Assembly (NCBI GenBank): GCA_041166085.1
Contig: JBEEFP010000007.1
Span: 1-64,000, forward strand
Reading direction: 5' to 3'
Origin: JBEEFP01 sp041166085
Lineage (GTDB): Bacteria; Actinomycetota; Acidimicrobiia; Acidimicrobiales; JAFATL01
Length of the DNA: 64,000 bases
Positions 56,203 to 64,000 of the stretch are shown piece after piece. Below the pieces are notes generated by a model. The model saw only the letters and a list, made by a program, of their open reading frames with translations. It did not search any database and was not told where the DNA came from. Position numbers and translations under genes: made by a program. Position 1 is the first letter of the stretch; every line of letters begins with the position of its first letter.

Positions 56203-57739
56203 TTCCCCAGCAAAGACCCGCACCGTCGGCGACATCATGAGCAGCCCGGCGGTGACGGCGACCCCGTCGGAGACGATCGCCGAGGCCACCGGCCGCATGC
56301 GGGACCAGAAGGTCGGCTCGGTCGTCGTGGTCGACGGCAAGCGAGCCATCGGCATCCTCACCGAGCGCGACCTGGTGCGCTTCGCGGCGTCGGGCGCCGA
56401 CGCGTCGGCGACCAAGGTGTCGGAGTGGATGACTGACGATCCCGACACTGTCGCGCCCGACGTCGAGGTCGCCGAGGCCTGGAAGAGCCTGGCCGAGCAC
56501 GGCTACCGCCACATCCCGGTGGCCAAGGGCGGCGAGCTGGTCGGCATCGTCTCCATGCGCGACCTCGTGCGCATCGCCCAGATCCGTCCCGTCGATCAGG
56601 CCCTCACCGACGTGCCCAAGGGCCTGGCCGGTGTCGTGGTCGCCGAAACCGAGGTCGGCGACGTGCGGGGCCAGGAGGGCTTCTACCACTACAGGCAGTA
56701 CAACGCCGTGGAGCTGGCGGACAAACGGGGCCTCGAGGATGTGTGGCACCTCTTGTTCGAAGGCGAGCTGCCCACGCCCGAACAGCGCGAGGCCTTCCTT
56801 GCCGAGATCAAGCCCCTGCGCGAGATCCCCGCATCCGTGCGTGACGTGCTGCCCGCCATCGCCAAGGCTGGTTCGCGGTTCATCCCGCTCGATGCGCTGC
56901 GCACCGCCGTGTCCCTCGTCGGATACGCCGGCGACTTCAAACCCAGCCTCGACATCGACCACGCCGCCCTGCGCGCCAACGCCATGCAGGTCTGCGCGGT
57001 GATCCCCACGCTGATCATGGCGCTCTACCGTCTCAACCGCGGCGAGCAGCCCATCGACCCGCACCCCGACCTGCCCTACGGCGCCAACTACCTCTACATG
57101 CTCACGGGCGAAGCGCCCGACCCCGACATCGCCCGCGCCGTCGAGCAGTACCAGATCACCACTATCGACCACGGCTTCAACGCGTCGACGTTCACCGCAC
57201 GCGTCATCACCTCGAGCGGTGCCGACCTTGCCGCGGCCGTCGTCGGGGGCATCGGCGCCCTTTCAGGTCCGCTGCACGGTGGTGCGCCCAGCCGGGCCCT
57301 CGAGCTGCTCGAGACCATCGGCACCGTCGAGAACGCCCGGCCCTACATCGAGAACGCGGTGCGCAACGGCGAACGCATCATGGGGTTCGGTCACCGCGTG
57401 TACAAGACCGACGACCCGCGCTCGCTGTTCCTGCGCGGGGTCGCCGAGCGCATCGGCGCCGAGAAGCTGCCCTTCGCCAAGGAGGTCGAACGCACCGTCG
57501 TCGACGTGCTCGCCGAGCTCAAGCCCGGCCGCGACCTCTACGCCAACGTCGAGTTCTACGCGGGCGTGGTCATGGACCACACCGGCCTGCCCCAGGACCT
57601 GTTCACGCCGACGTTCGCATCGAGTCGCGTGATCGGCTGGTGCGCGAACATCCTCGAGCAGGCGGCCGACAACCGCATCATCCGGCCCAGCGCGCGCTAC
57701 GTCGGCCCGCCCCCGCCTGTCCCCGTCCCCGACATCTAG
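56195..57739 (+). CDS. Citrate synthase-family enzyme with N-terminal CBS pair
   Basis: 514 aa. Residues about 8-130 form two CBS motifs (TVGDIMSSPAVTATPSETIAEATGRM; GYRHIPVAKGGELVGIVSMRDLV). Residues 140-510 are a complete type I citrate synthase: catalytic His in GALSGPLHGGAPSRAL and in MGFGHRVYK. The third catalytic position reads NVEFYAG, Glu where citrate synthases usually carry Asp. CBS pairs typically bind adenine nucleotides, so energy-status control is likely. It could make citrate or 2-methylcitrate. Overlaps the MFS gene by 8 nt. Confidence 0.92.
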   Translation: MADSPAKTRTVGDIMSSPAVTATPSETIAEATGRMRDQKVGSVVVVDGKRAIGILTERDLVRFAASGADASATKVSEWMTDDPDTVAPDVEVAEAWKSLAEHGYRHIPVAKGGELVGIVSMRDLVRIAQIRPVDQALTDVPKGLAGVVVAETEVGDVRGQEGFYHYRQYNAVELADKRGLEDVWHLLFEGELPTPEQREAFLAEIKPLREIPASVRDVLPAIAKAGSRFIPLDALRTAVSLVGYAGDFKPSLDIDHAALRANAMQVCAVIPTLIMALYRLNRGEQPIDPHPDLPYGANYLYMLTGEAPDPDIARAVEQYQITTIDHGFNASTFTARVITSSGADLAAAVVGGIGALSGPLHGGAPSRALELLETIGTVENARPYIENAVRNGERIMGFGHRVYKTDDPRSLFLRGVAERIGAEKLPFAKEVERTVVDVLAELKPGRDLYANVEFYAGVVMDHTGLPQDLFTPTFASSRVIGWCANILEQAADNRIIRPSARYVGPPPPVPVPDI

Positions 57740-57741
57740 GC

Positions 57742-58176
57742 GTGGCAGTACGCGTCATCGAGGCCGACGAGGTCACGCCCGCGCTGATCGAGGCGTTCGC
57801 TCGACTGACACCGCACCTGTCGAAGTCGAACCCGGCGCCGAGCGACGCGCATCTGCAGGAGATCGTCGCATCGCCCGCGACCGTGCTGCTCATGGCGGTC
57901 GACGACTCGGATCGGTACGTCGGCACGTTGACGCTGGCCCTGTTCCGGATTCCCACCGCGCTGCGGGCGTGGATCGAGGACGTCATCGCCGATCCCGACG
58001 TCAGCGGTCAGGGCGTCGGGCGGGCGCTCACCACCGAGGCGCTGCGCATCGCCAAGGAGCGGGGGGCGAAGACGGTCGACCTCACCTCTCGCCCGTCGCG
58101 CGAGGCCGCCAACCATATCTACCGGGCGATCGGCTTCCAGCAGCGCGACACCAACGTCTACCGCTACGAGCTCTGA
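57742..58176 (+). CDS. GNAT family N-acetyltransferase
   Basis: 144 aa. The acetyl-CoA loop SGQGVGRALTTEALRIAKERGA and C-terminal EAANHIYRAIGFQQRDTNVYRYEL fit the GNAT fold. VGTLTLALFRIPTALRAWIEDVIADPDV places the beta4 strand before it. GTG start 2 bp after the citrate-synthase stop; the stop overlaps the methyltransferase start (TGATG). The acceptor is unknown. Confidence 0.88.
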   Translation: MAVRVIEADEVTPALIEAFARLTPHLSKSNPAPSDAHLQEIVASPATVLLMAVDDSDRYVGTLTLALFRIPTALRAWIEDVIADPDVSGQGVGRALTTEALRIAKERGAKTVDLTSRPSREAANHIYRAIGFQQRDTNVYRYEL

Positions 58177-58772
58177 TGCCGAGCATGTCCCGGTTCCAGT
58201 CGGCGTTCTGCCGGAGTGCGCCTTGGCGGACCGTCGCGCGGAGGGTCGTTCTGCCCTGGGCGCTCCACGGGTTCGAGCCCCGGGGCGATGTGCTCGAGAT
58301 CGGTGCGGGAAGTGGCGCGATGGCCGCCGAGCTCCTGGCCCTGTACCCCGGCGTCCGCCTGACCGTCACCGATGTCGACGACGAGATGGTGGAGGCGGCC
58401 GCGGCGCGGCTCTCGCCCTTCGGTGGCCGGGCAACGGCTCGTGACGCCGACGCCACCTCCCTGCCGTTCGCTGACGACACCTTCGATGTCGTCCTCAGCT
58501 GGGTCATGCTGCACCACACCGTCGAGTGGGAGAAGGCGCTGGCCGAGACGATCCGCGTCCTGCGTCCCGGCGGGCAGCTCATCGGATACGACCTGTTGTC
58601 GACGGCGCCGCTTCGTCGCCTGCACCGGACCGACGGTGACCACCTTCGGATGATGCACCTGCCCGAGCTGCGCGAGGCGTGCCGCAACCTCCCGGTCGGC
58701 ACGGCGGTGCTGACGCCGAGCCTCGCAGGTCTCACCGTGCGCTTCGCGCTGCAGAAGGCAGGCGCGACCTGA
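58176..58772 (+). CDS. SAM-dependent class I methyltransferase
   Basis: 198 aa. Motif I DVLEIGAGSGAMAAELL, an acidic residue after strand 2 (VTDVDDEMVEAA), DADATSLPFADDTFDVVLSWVMLHH and the post-motif RVLRPGGQLIGYDLL define a UbiE-like methyltransferase. It is coupled to the GNAT gene by a 1-nt overlap. The acceptor cannot be predicted. Confidence 0.88.
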   Translation: MPSMSRFQSAFCRSAPWRTVARRVVLPWALHGFEPRGDVLEIGAGSGAMAAELLALYPGVRLTVTDVDDEMVEAAAARLSPFGGRATARDADATSLPFADDTFDVVLSWVMLHHTVEWEKALAETIRVLRPGGQLIGYDLLSTAPLRRLHRTDGDHLRMMHLPELREACRNLPVGTAVLTPSLAGLTVRFALQKAGAT

Positions 58773-58786
58773 CGTCGCGAGCGGGC

Positions 58787-59422
58787 TCAGGCGAGTGACG
58801 ACAGCATCGGCCGTACGATCCGGCGCAGAGACGCGCGCAATGCGTGCTCGTCGTGGACGGGGAGCACCGTCTCGCGCGTAAGGATGAACGACAGGCTGAG
58901 GCGGGCCGTCGCCTCGGCCAGCTCAGCCAGGCGGTCCGGGTCGGCGTGCACGCCGGCGCTCGTCGCTCCCGCGACCAGCACCTGACGGGCAATGGCGAGC
59001 AGGGGACCGGCCCCGGTGGTCACGAAGGGCAGGAAGGTCGCGGGGTCGTCGTGCAGCAGCTGCTCGACCAACGAGCCGCGCAGGGCTGCGAGGGCGACGA
59101 GCCCGCCCTCGATGATCTTGTCCTCCAACGAGTGGTGGGCACGGGCGGCGCCGTCGATGGCGGCCAGCGTCTCCCGCAGCTCCCGTGCCAGCGCCGCGTG
59201 CACGAGGTCGTCGCGCGATGCGAACCGGCGGTAGACGGTCATGCGTCCGAGGCCGGCCTGATCGGCGACGTCGTCCATGCTCCAGCCCCGCAGCCCGTGC
59301 TCGCGCAGCAACAGGGCGGCGGCGTCGAGCACCGACACCGCGGCGGTGTCGATCTCCACGTCGCCCGTCATGAGGTCGACGAGGATGGGCTCGAGTCCCA
59401 CGTGCGGCCGGGTTCGGGGCAT
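58787..59422 (-). CDS. TetR-family regulator of mpaB
   Basis: 211 aa. HTH at about 30-75: SVLDAAALLLREHGLRGWSMDDVADQAGLGRMTVYRRFASRDDLV. The remainder is the helical ligand-binding and dimer region. The ATG at 59422 overlaps the mpaB stop by 1 nt (TGATG), so both are made from one mRNA. The perfect palindrome at 60277-60305 at the head of this operon is the obvious autoregulatory operator. Confidence 0.9.
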   Translation of the reverse strand: MPRTRPHVGLEPILVDLMTGDVEIDTAAVSVLDAAALLLREHGLRGWSMDDVADQAGLGRMTVYRRFASRDDLVHAALARELRETLAAIDGAARAHHSLEDKIIEGGLVALAALRGSLVEQLLHDDPATFLPFVTTGAGPLLAIARQVLVAGATSAGVHADPDRLAELAEATARLSLSFILTRETVLPVHDEHALRASLRRIVRPMLSSLA

Positions 59423-60285
59423 CAGGCTGCGGCCGCGCCGCGGCGCGCCCGTTGCCATCCGGCACGCGCGGTTGGATGCCAGCGCAGCACGTCAGGTACG
59501 AGGCGCCATCCGTTGCGGACGGCCCGCTCCATCGCCTCCAGCTCGAGCTGGTCGCGCCACGACCACGCCAGGTCGAATCGGGCTCGAACAATCGCCGGCA
59601 TGCCGCCGATCGCCGACACGCGCAACGGTTCGACTGCCAGACGTCGAACCGGCCCGATGCGGAGCACCGGCGCGGCGATGCCGAGTGGCATGGGCAGTCG
59701 CGGCGGCCTGGGCCGCGAGAGCTGACCCAGCACCCACTCGACGGCCGGGTTCATCTCGAGCACCTCGGCGCAGACGCGGTCCCACTCCTCCTGGAAGGCA
59801 GCCCGGCTCGGGGGAACGGGACGGCCGCTCACGCCGTAGCGCCGGTACCACTCCACTCCCTCGCGGTACAGCTGCTCGCGCTGATCCGCGGTGAGTCGTC
59901 GGGTATCGAAGCGGTCGGCGACCTGCTCGGCCATGAACTGGAACGTGGCGTGCGCCCACCAGAACGTGTCCGGGTCGAGGGCGTGGTACCGGCGGCCCGC
60001 TTCGTCCACGCCCTTGATCTCGCGGTGGAAGTCGCGCACGATGCGTCCGGTCGCGCCGGCGTCCTCGTCGTAGACGGCGCCCAGGATGCGGGGCAGCGAC
60101 CGGAAGATGCGGCCCCAGGGATCACCGAAGAAGTTCGAGTGCTCCATGACGCCGGCTCCGATGGCCGGGTGCATCAGCTGGAGGATGCCGATGGTGGGTC
60201 CGATGAAGCTGATGCGCTGATCGCCCGCGTACCGCCAGAGCAGCGAGTCGGGGCCGAGGTCGATACGCTCCGCGTCGTGGTACAT
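59422..60285 (-). CDS. MpaB-type oxygenase (DUF2236)
   Basis: 287 aa. The DUF2236/MpaB fold is seen in GAGVMEHSNFFGDPWGRIFRSLPRILGAVYDEDAGATGRIVRDFHREIKGVD and WAHATFQFMAEQVADRF, with the conserved His and Arg/Lys residues. Family members bind b-type heme; they include rubber oxygenase (Lcp) and MpaB. The start ATG lies inside the right arm of the operator. It is co-transcribed with a TetR gene, suggesting control by the substrate, perhaps a lipid or isoprenoid. Confidence 0.85.
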   Translation of the reverse strand: MYHDAERIDLGPDSLLWRYAGDQRISFIGPTIGILQLMHPAIGAGVMEHSNFFGDPWGRIFRSLPRILGAVYDEDAGATGRIVRDFHREIKGVDEAGRRYHALDPDTFWWAHATFQFMAEQVADRFDTRRLTADQREQLYREGVEWYRRYGVSGRPVPPSRAAFQEEWDRVCAEVLEMNPAVEWVLGQLSRPRPPRLPMPLGIAAPVLRIGPVRRLAVEPLRVSAIGGMPAIVRARFDLAWSWRDQLELEAMERAVRNGWRLVPDVLRWHPTARAGWQRARRGAAAA

Positions 60286-60305
60286 ACCTGCGAAGTATGT
60301 ACCAC
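60277..60305. promoter_or_regulatory. TetR operator covering the mpaB start codon
   Basis: Perfect 11-bp arms GTGGTACATAC (60277-60287) and GTATGTACCAC (60295-60305) with a 7-bp spacer. The mpaB ATG (60285-60283) is within one arm. Binding would block promoter clearance or initiation. The next gene upstream ends at 60344. Confidence 0.85.
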
Positions 60306-60343
60306 AACGGCGGGAAGGGAAACGACCCGCCCGATCCGGAGCC

Positions 60344-61060
60344 TCAGCTGCGCGGCCCGCTCGTGGGGTCGTTGTCGACGGACGTGACCTCGAACGCGTC
60401 GTTCACCTTCACCGTGACGTGCGTCCCATCGGCCTTCGTCATGTGGGCCTCGTATGGCGAGCCATCGCTGTCGGTCTCGACACGGTCGACGGTGGCGTCG
60501 GGCACCGACTTGATCGCGGCTGCCCAGACCTTGTCCGCCGTGTCACCGGTGACCGCGGTCTCGCCGCTGCCGCCGCCGGGACCGCGGTGGTCGCCGCGGG
60601 ATCCGCTTGCGGGATCGTTGTCGACGGACGTGACCTCGAAGGCGTCGTTCACCTTCACCGTGACGTGCGTCCCGTCGGCCTTGGTCAGGTGCGCCTCGTA
60701 CGCCGAGCCATCGCTGTCGGTCTCCACGCGATCGACGGTGGCGCCGGGCACCGCCTTGGTCGCGGCTGCCCTGACCTTGTCCGCCGTGTCACCGGTGAGG
60801 GCCGTTTCGCCGCGCCCATCGGTGCGACCGGTCTCGGCTTGACCGCTGCTGTCGGCGCTGGATGAGCCGGAGGAGCCGGCCGAGTCCGACGGCGTGGGCG
60901 CAACGGTGGTCGTCGTCGCCTGGTCGGTGCTCGGCGTGCTGCTCACCGAGGTGGTGCCGGACTGGGCCGCCGCGATCCCGTAGCCGCCGACGAGGGCCCC
61001 CACCACCGCAGGCGCCGCCAGCCACCGGCGCAGCGAGCGCGTGCTGTTGGGGTTGTGCAT
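60344..61060 (-). CDS. Secreted protein with two PepSY-like repeats
   Basis: 238 aa. A signal peptide (about 1-33, ending AAAQ) and a Ser/Thr-rich linker (about 34-80) precede two nearly identical PepSY-type modules: GDTADKVRAAATKAVPGATVDRVETDSDGSAYEAHLTKADG..., and a second copy 82 residues later. PepSY modules often bind or inhibit peptidases or act in the envelope. The duplication is recent, as the DNA is nearly identical. It lies upstream of mpaB on the same strand (58-bp gap). Confidence 0.85.
   Translation of the reverse strand: MHNPNSTRSLRRWLAAPAVVGALVGGYGIAAAQSGTTSVSSTPSTDQATTTTVAPTPSDSAGSSGSSSADSSGQAETGRTDGRGETALTGDTADKVRAAATKAVPGATVDRVETDSDGSAYEAHLTKADGTHVTVKVNDAFEVTSVDNDPASGSRGDHRGPGGGSGETAVTGDTADKVWAAAIKSVPDATVDRVETDSDGSPYEAHMTKADGTHVTVKVNDAFEVTSVDNDPTSGPRS
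60366..60567. repeat. Direct DNA repeat, copy 1 (C-terminal PepSY module)
   Basis: About 202 bp, repeated at 60612-60813 with a 246-bp (82-codon) period in the same frame. Roughly 90 percent of bases agree by eye, showing a recent tandem duplication. Confidence 0.85.
60612..60813. repeat. Direct DNA repeat, copy 2 (N-terminal PepSY module)
   Basis: Partner of 60366-60567; see that entry. The intervening 44 bp encode a Gly/Asp/Arg-rich linker. Confidence 0.85.
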
Positions 61061-61149
61061 GCTGTCCGCTCCTCGATCGGGTTCGAGGAAGACGATCGGG
61101 CCGCCACCTTGGGGCCACCTGAGAGGACGATCAGAGTTCCGTGCGGTGG

Positions 61150-61914
61150 TCAGGACACGGCCGACGCGCCGCCGCCTTCGGCTTCGACGATGCGGCCTAC
61201 CTCGTCGGCCAGCCGGCGCACCATGGCGCGTGCCAGCGCCCGCTCGACCGCTCGGGCCGCGAGCGGTCGGGCGGCCCGTACCTTCTCGGCGAGCTCGCGC
61301 AGCTCGGCGTCGGACAGGCCCGGGGCCAGGTGTGGATCGATGACGTGGGTGGTGAAGAGGCCGACGAAGCGATCGGCGATGCGCGTCGCGTCGGTCAGGA
61401 GGGCAGCCGCCTCGTCGACGACCGCTCCCACCGGGATACCGAGCTGCACCAGTTCGGCGCCGATGTCGAGCAGCTCGGGTGCGGTGACCCGGACCCCGCC
61501 TTCGGTTGGCTCGAGCAGGCCGAGGTCGATGGCATGCGCGGTGGCGTCGGTGTCGGCGCCGCCGAAGCGCTCGGCCAGCTCGACCATGCTGATCACGACG
61601 GGCGGGGACTCGTCGATGGAAGTGACCGCCTCCTCCATCTCGAGGAGGTCGCGGATGCTGTGTCCGCGCTCCCAGGCCTGCAACAGCGCGACGATCGACG
61701 CCAGCGAGAACCCCCGGTCGGAGAGGTTGGCGATCAGGCGCAGGCGGGCCAGGTGGCCCTCGCCGTACAGGCCCACGCGGCCCGCCCGTTCGGGGGGCGG
61801 CAGCAGGCCGCGCTCCTGGTAGGCGCGCACATTGCGGCTGGTGGTGCCCGCTCGGCGGGCCAGCTCGTCGATCGTCATGCCGGGCATGTGTCGTTGATCA
61901 TACCCGCTTGCCAT
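61150..61914 (-). CDS. MerR-family transcriptional regulator
   Basis: About 254 aa. The MerR HTH reads MTIDELARRAGTTSRNVRAYQERGLLPPPERAGRVGLYGEGHLARLRLI, followed by a helical C-terminal effector region of about 170 residues without a Cys metal site. The start is uncertain: ATG 61914 gives MASGYDQRHMPGM, but 61887 or 61878 would also give a full HTH. A TATGAT lies 9 bp before 61887 on this strand and would make that ATG leaderless. It is divergent from the 620-aa membrane protein and likely controls it. Confidence 0.88.
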   Translation of the reverse strand: MASGYDQRHMPGMTIDELARRAGTTSRNVRAYQERGLLPPPERAGRVGLYGEGHLARLRLIANLSDRGFSLASIVALLQAWERGHSIRDLLEMEEAVTSIDESPPVVISMVELAERFGGADTDATAHAIDLGLLEPTEGGVRVTAPELLDIGAELVQLGIPVGAVVDEAAALLTDATRIADRFVGLFTTHVIDPHLAPGLSDAELRELAEKVRAARPLAARAVERALARAMVRRLADEVGRIVEAEGGGASAVS

Positions 61915-61924
61915 TTCTGAATGT

Positions 61925-61940
61925 GCCATGGAATCATGGC
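61925..61940. promoter_or_regulatory. Palindrome in the MerR divergent region
   Basis: GCCATG-GAAT-CATGGC, a perfect 6-bp-arm palindrome, lies between the MerR gene and the divergent membrane-protein gene. It is a plausible MerR site; the longer spacer region of classical MerR promoters was not identified. Confidence 0.4.
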
Positions 61941-61943
61941 GAG

Positions 61944-63806
61944 ATGGGTACAACTCCCGCCATGACGCTCCTTGCTGCCGCCGTCGACCCCGCGAGGGGA
62001 ACCCCGACCCAGGACCTCATCCCGGCGACGCTCGTCGCCGTGCTCGCCCTCGCCGGGCTGGCCGTGCTGGCCCGCCTCCACCGCTCGGGTCGCTTCGGCG
62101 GCCTGAGCGCCCTCGGCCGGCTGGCCGGACGCCATCCCGCCCTCCGGTCGCTGCCCCCGTGGGCCTCGCTGCCGATCGCCATCACCACCGGGTCGCTCCT
62201 GACGGCGGTGTTCGGCTTCTACTGGGACGTCTCGACCCACATCGACAACGGACGGGACCCGGGGCCCTTCGCCAACCCCGCCCATTACTTCATCCTGGTG
62301 GGACTGGCGGGCATCGCACTGGCCGGATTCGTGTCGCTCCTGCTGGGCGACGACGACGAGCACCCGGGCGCCGTCCATCTCACCCGCACGTGGCGCGCAC
62401 CGGTGGGCGGGGTGATGCTGCTCGGCTGCGGCGTGATCGCGCTGGCCGGGTTCCCGCTCGACGACGTGTGGCACCGGCTCTTCGGCCAGGACGTGACGTT
62501 GTGGGGACCGACGCACGTGCAGATGGTGTCGGGCGCGGCGCTCGCCACCATCTCCATGTGGGTCCTCTACGTCGAGGCGTGCCGCACCGTCGGTGCCCGC
62601 TCGCAACTCGCGGTCGAGCTGCCGATGGCGGGTGCGTTCCTGGTCGGGCTGGCCGCACTGCAAGCCGAGTTCGACTTCGGTGTGCCGCAGTTCCGGCTGC
62701 TGTTCCAGCCAGTGCTCATCGCACTGGCGGCCGGCATCGCACTGGTCACGGCGCGCGTCCGCCTCGGACGGGGCGGCGCCATCGGGGCCGCGTTCTTCTT
62801 CCTGCTGATCCGCGGCGTGCTCGCGCTCGTGGTCGGCGGCGTGCTGGGGCGCAGTGTGCCCCACTTCCCGCTGTTCGTCGTCGAGGCGATGCTCGTCGAG
62901 CTCATCGCTCTCGCCGTGCCGCGTGAGCGGCCGGTGGCGTTGGGCGCCGCCAGCGGCGCGGCCATCGGCACCATCGGTCTGGCCGCCGAGTGGGCGTGGT
63001 CGCACGTGTGGCTACCGCTTCCCTGGCGGGCCGACCTGCTGCCCGAGGCCATCGTGTGGTCGATCGCGGCCGGTGTCGCGGGTGGTGTGCTCGGCGGCTT
63101 CATCGGTCGGGCCCTCGCAGGGGACGCGGTCGCCGCCGCTCCTGTTCGTCGCAGCGCCGCCGTGGCTGCCGGGCTCGTCGCTGTCGCTGCCCTCGTGTGG
63201 CCCATGCCCACGAACGCCGGTGATCACATCACCGCCACCGTGCAGGTCCACGAGCTGACACCTGCACCGAACCGGACCGTCAGCGCCACGGTCACCGTGC
63301 ACCCCGCGTCTGCGGCGGACAGCGCCGCCTTCTTCAACCTGACGGCGTGGCAGGGTGCGAACTGGAGCCGGCAGCGCGTCGTCATCGATCCTCTCCATCG
63401 CGTGGGGAACGGCGTCTGGCGCACGACGGTGCCGGTTCCGGTGCATGGTGAGTGGAAGGCGATCGTGCGCCTGCACAAGGGCCGCACCCTCGCCGCCCTT
63501 CCCGTCTACATGCCCGCTGACCCCGGCATCCCTGCCACCGCGGTCCTGCCGCACGCGTCGTTCACCCGCACGTTCGTCCGAGACAAGCAGATCCTCCAGC
63601 GCGAGTTCGTCGGAGGGTCGCCCGCGCTGCAGAGCGTCGCGTACGGCAGCCTGGCCCTCGTCGGCATCGGATGGGTGTGGCTCATCGCATGGGGCCTGAC
63701 CCGCCTGCTCCGCGCCCAGATGGATCCTCGTCGCCCTGGTGTGGTCCGGGCGCCCGCACGTGCGGAGCCCGTGCGCGGACTCCAGCCGACGGCGGGGGCG
63801 AGCTGA
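61944..63806 (+). CDS. Large polytopic membrane protein, unknown function
   Basis: 620 aa. Some ten membrane helices occur between about 20 and 425 (ATLVAVLALAGLAVLARL, FILVGLAGIALAGFVSLLL, AVAAGLVAVAALVWPM). An extracytoplasmic beta-rich domain (about 430-580, HITATVQVHELTPAPNRTVSATVTVHPAS) and one last helix follow. FYWDVSTHIDNGRDPGPFANPAHY and DVWHRLFGQDVTLWGPTHVQ contain conserved-looking His/Asp/Trp that may bind a metal or heme. I do not recognise the family. Start could also be 61908 or 61962. Its stop overlaps the next start. Confidence 0.8.
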   Translation: MGTTPAMTLLAAAVDPARGTPTQDLIPATLVAVLALAGLAVLARLHRSGRFGGLSALGRLAGRHPALRSLPPWASLPIAITTGSLLTAVFGFYWDVSTHIDNGRDPGPFANPAHYFILVGLAGIALAGFVSLLLGDDDEHPGAVHLTRTWRAPVGGVMLLGCGVIALAGFPLDDVWHRLFGQDVTLWGPTHVQMVSGAALATISMWVLYVEACRTVGARSQLAVELPMAGAFLVGLAALQAEFDFGVPQFRLLFQPVLIALAAGIALVTARVRLGRGGAIGAAFFFLLIRGVLALVVGGVLGRSVPHFPLFVVEAMLVELIALAVPRERPVALGAASGAAIGTIGLAAEWAWSHVWLPLPWRADLLPEAIVWSIAAGVAGGVLGGFIGRALAGDAVAAAPVRRSAAVAAGLVAVAALVWPMPTNAGDHITATVQVHELTPAPNRTVSATVTVHPASAADSAAFFNLTAWQGANWSRQRVVIDPLHRVGNGVWRTTVPVPVHGEWKAIVRLHKGRTLAALPVYMPADPGIPATAVLPHASFTRTFVRDKQILQREFVGGSPALQSVAYGSLALVGIGWVWLIAWGLTRLLRAQMDPRRPGVVRAPARAEPVRGLQPTAGAS

Positions 63807-64000
63807 TGGAGCGCCTGTCGGGTTTCGACGCCACCTTCGTCTACGCGGAGTCGCCGGTATCGCGCTTCGAGATCGCGTCTTGCGTCATCGTGGATCCGCC
63901 GTCGTCGACGCTGCCCTATGCCTTCGACACCCTCAAGGACGTGGTCGAGCAGCGCCTGCACCTCGCGCCCCGAATGCGCCAGCGCCTGGTGCACGTGCCG
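63806..64000 (+). CDS. Wax ester synthase / diacylglycerol acyltransferase, N-terminal part
   Basis: The first 65 codons are in the window; the gene runs off the end. MERLSGFDATFVYAESPVSRFEIASCVIVDP followed by a spaced LKDVVEQRLHLAPRMRQRLVHVP is the typical N-terminus of the WS/DGAT family, which makes storage wax esters or triacylglycerols. The catalytic HHxxxDG is beyond the window. The ATG overlaps the preceding stop by 1 nt (TGATG), so it may be functionally linked to the membrane protein. Confidence 0.85.
   Translation, partial: MERLSGFDATFVYAESPVSRFEIASCVIVDPPSSTLPYAFDTLKDVVEQRLHLAPRMRQRLVHVP

Noticed and set aside
60297..60842. Plus-strand ORF starting in the mpaB operator
   Set aside because: It begins with ATG only because the palindrome contains one in each arm, and it is antisense to the PepSY gene with repetitive Ser/Thr/Val content.

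Overview
The window is GC-rich and gene-dense. It looks like the chromosome of an actinobacterium, most likely of the class Acidimicrobiia or a close relative. The basis is GTG/ATG starts with many 1-, 4- or 8-nt overlaps, carD, a DUF3263 plus LytR_C pair, an actinobacterial-type coproheme decarboxylase, Thr/Ser/Pro-rich linkers in secreted proteins, and actinobacterial-style regulatory signals (CIRCE, a GlnR-like box, a RecA-NDp-like promoter). The class assignment is inference; no rRNA is present to confirm it. No phage, insertion sequence or CRISPR array is visible, and no gene-free stretch exceeds about 190 bp.

Layout. 1-812: two tail-to-tail CRP/FNR regulators whose ends form an inverted repeat. 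908-4378: carD, a PIN/TRAM membrane protein, ispD, ispF and rlmB, mostly translationally coupled. 4567-6353: a SigH-like sigma factor, tRNA-Thr(TGT), DUF3263 and LytR_C genes. 6366-11537: a lipoprotein, trehalose genes otsB and otsA (convergent), glycerate kinase and an AI-2E-family permease. 11542-13167: a SAM riboswitch controlling a threonine-synthase-family enzyme and a ThiS/MoaD-like sulfur carrier; this is the most interesting locus. 13212-18280: a stand-alone receiver protein, groEL under a CIRCE operator, an M48 protease and a SpoIID-domain protein. 18343-21057: coproheme decarboxylase, then a reverse-strand set of zinc-ribbon membrane protein, ECF sigma factor and ogt. 21144-26132: a branched-chain amino-acid type ABC importer with fused LivM-LivG. 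26206-33309: an M20 peptidase, a TetR regulator, AlaX, LarE and NIL-domain genes, and a coupled set ending in a CoA-disulfide-reductase-like flavoprotein.

33325-37283: a nitrogen operon, amt-glnK-glnD, behind a GlnR-like box. 37313-41638: an MFS exporter, SnoaL-like and Nudix proteins, and an NfeD-like protein with flotillin. 41704-47744: an M1-like lipoprotein protease, amidase, class III aminotransferase and cytochrome P450. 48614-53821: a PAC2 protein diverging from lhr and nei, with a DNA-damage-type promoter before lhr. 53835-58772: a SCO6745-like protein, a second MFS exporter, a CBS-citrate synthase fusion, a GNAT acetyltransferase and a methyltransferase. 58787-64000: mpaB-tetR with a perfect operator, a duplicated PepSY protein, a MerR regulator, a 620-aa membrane protein and the start of a wax-ester/diacylglycerol acyltransferase.

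Two genes, livH and nei, appear to start at non-canonical codons (ATT and ACG).
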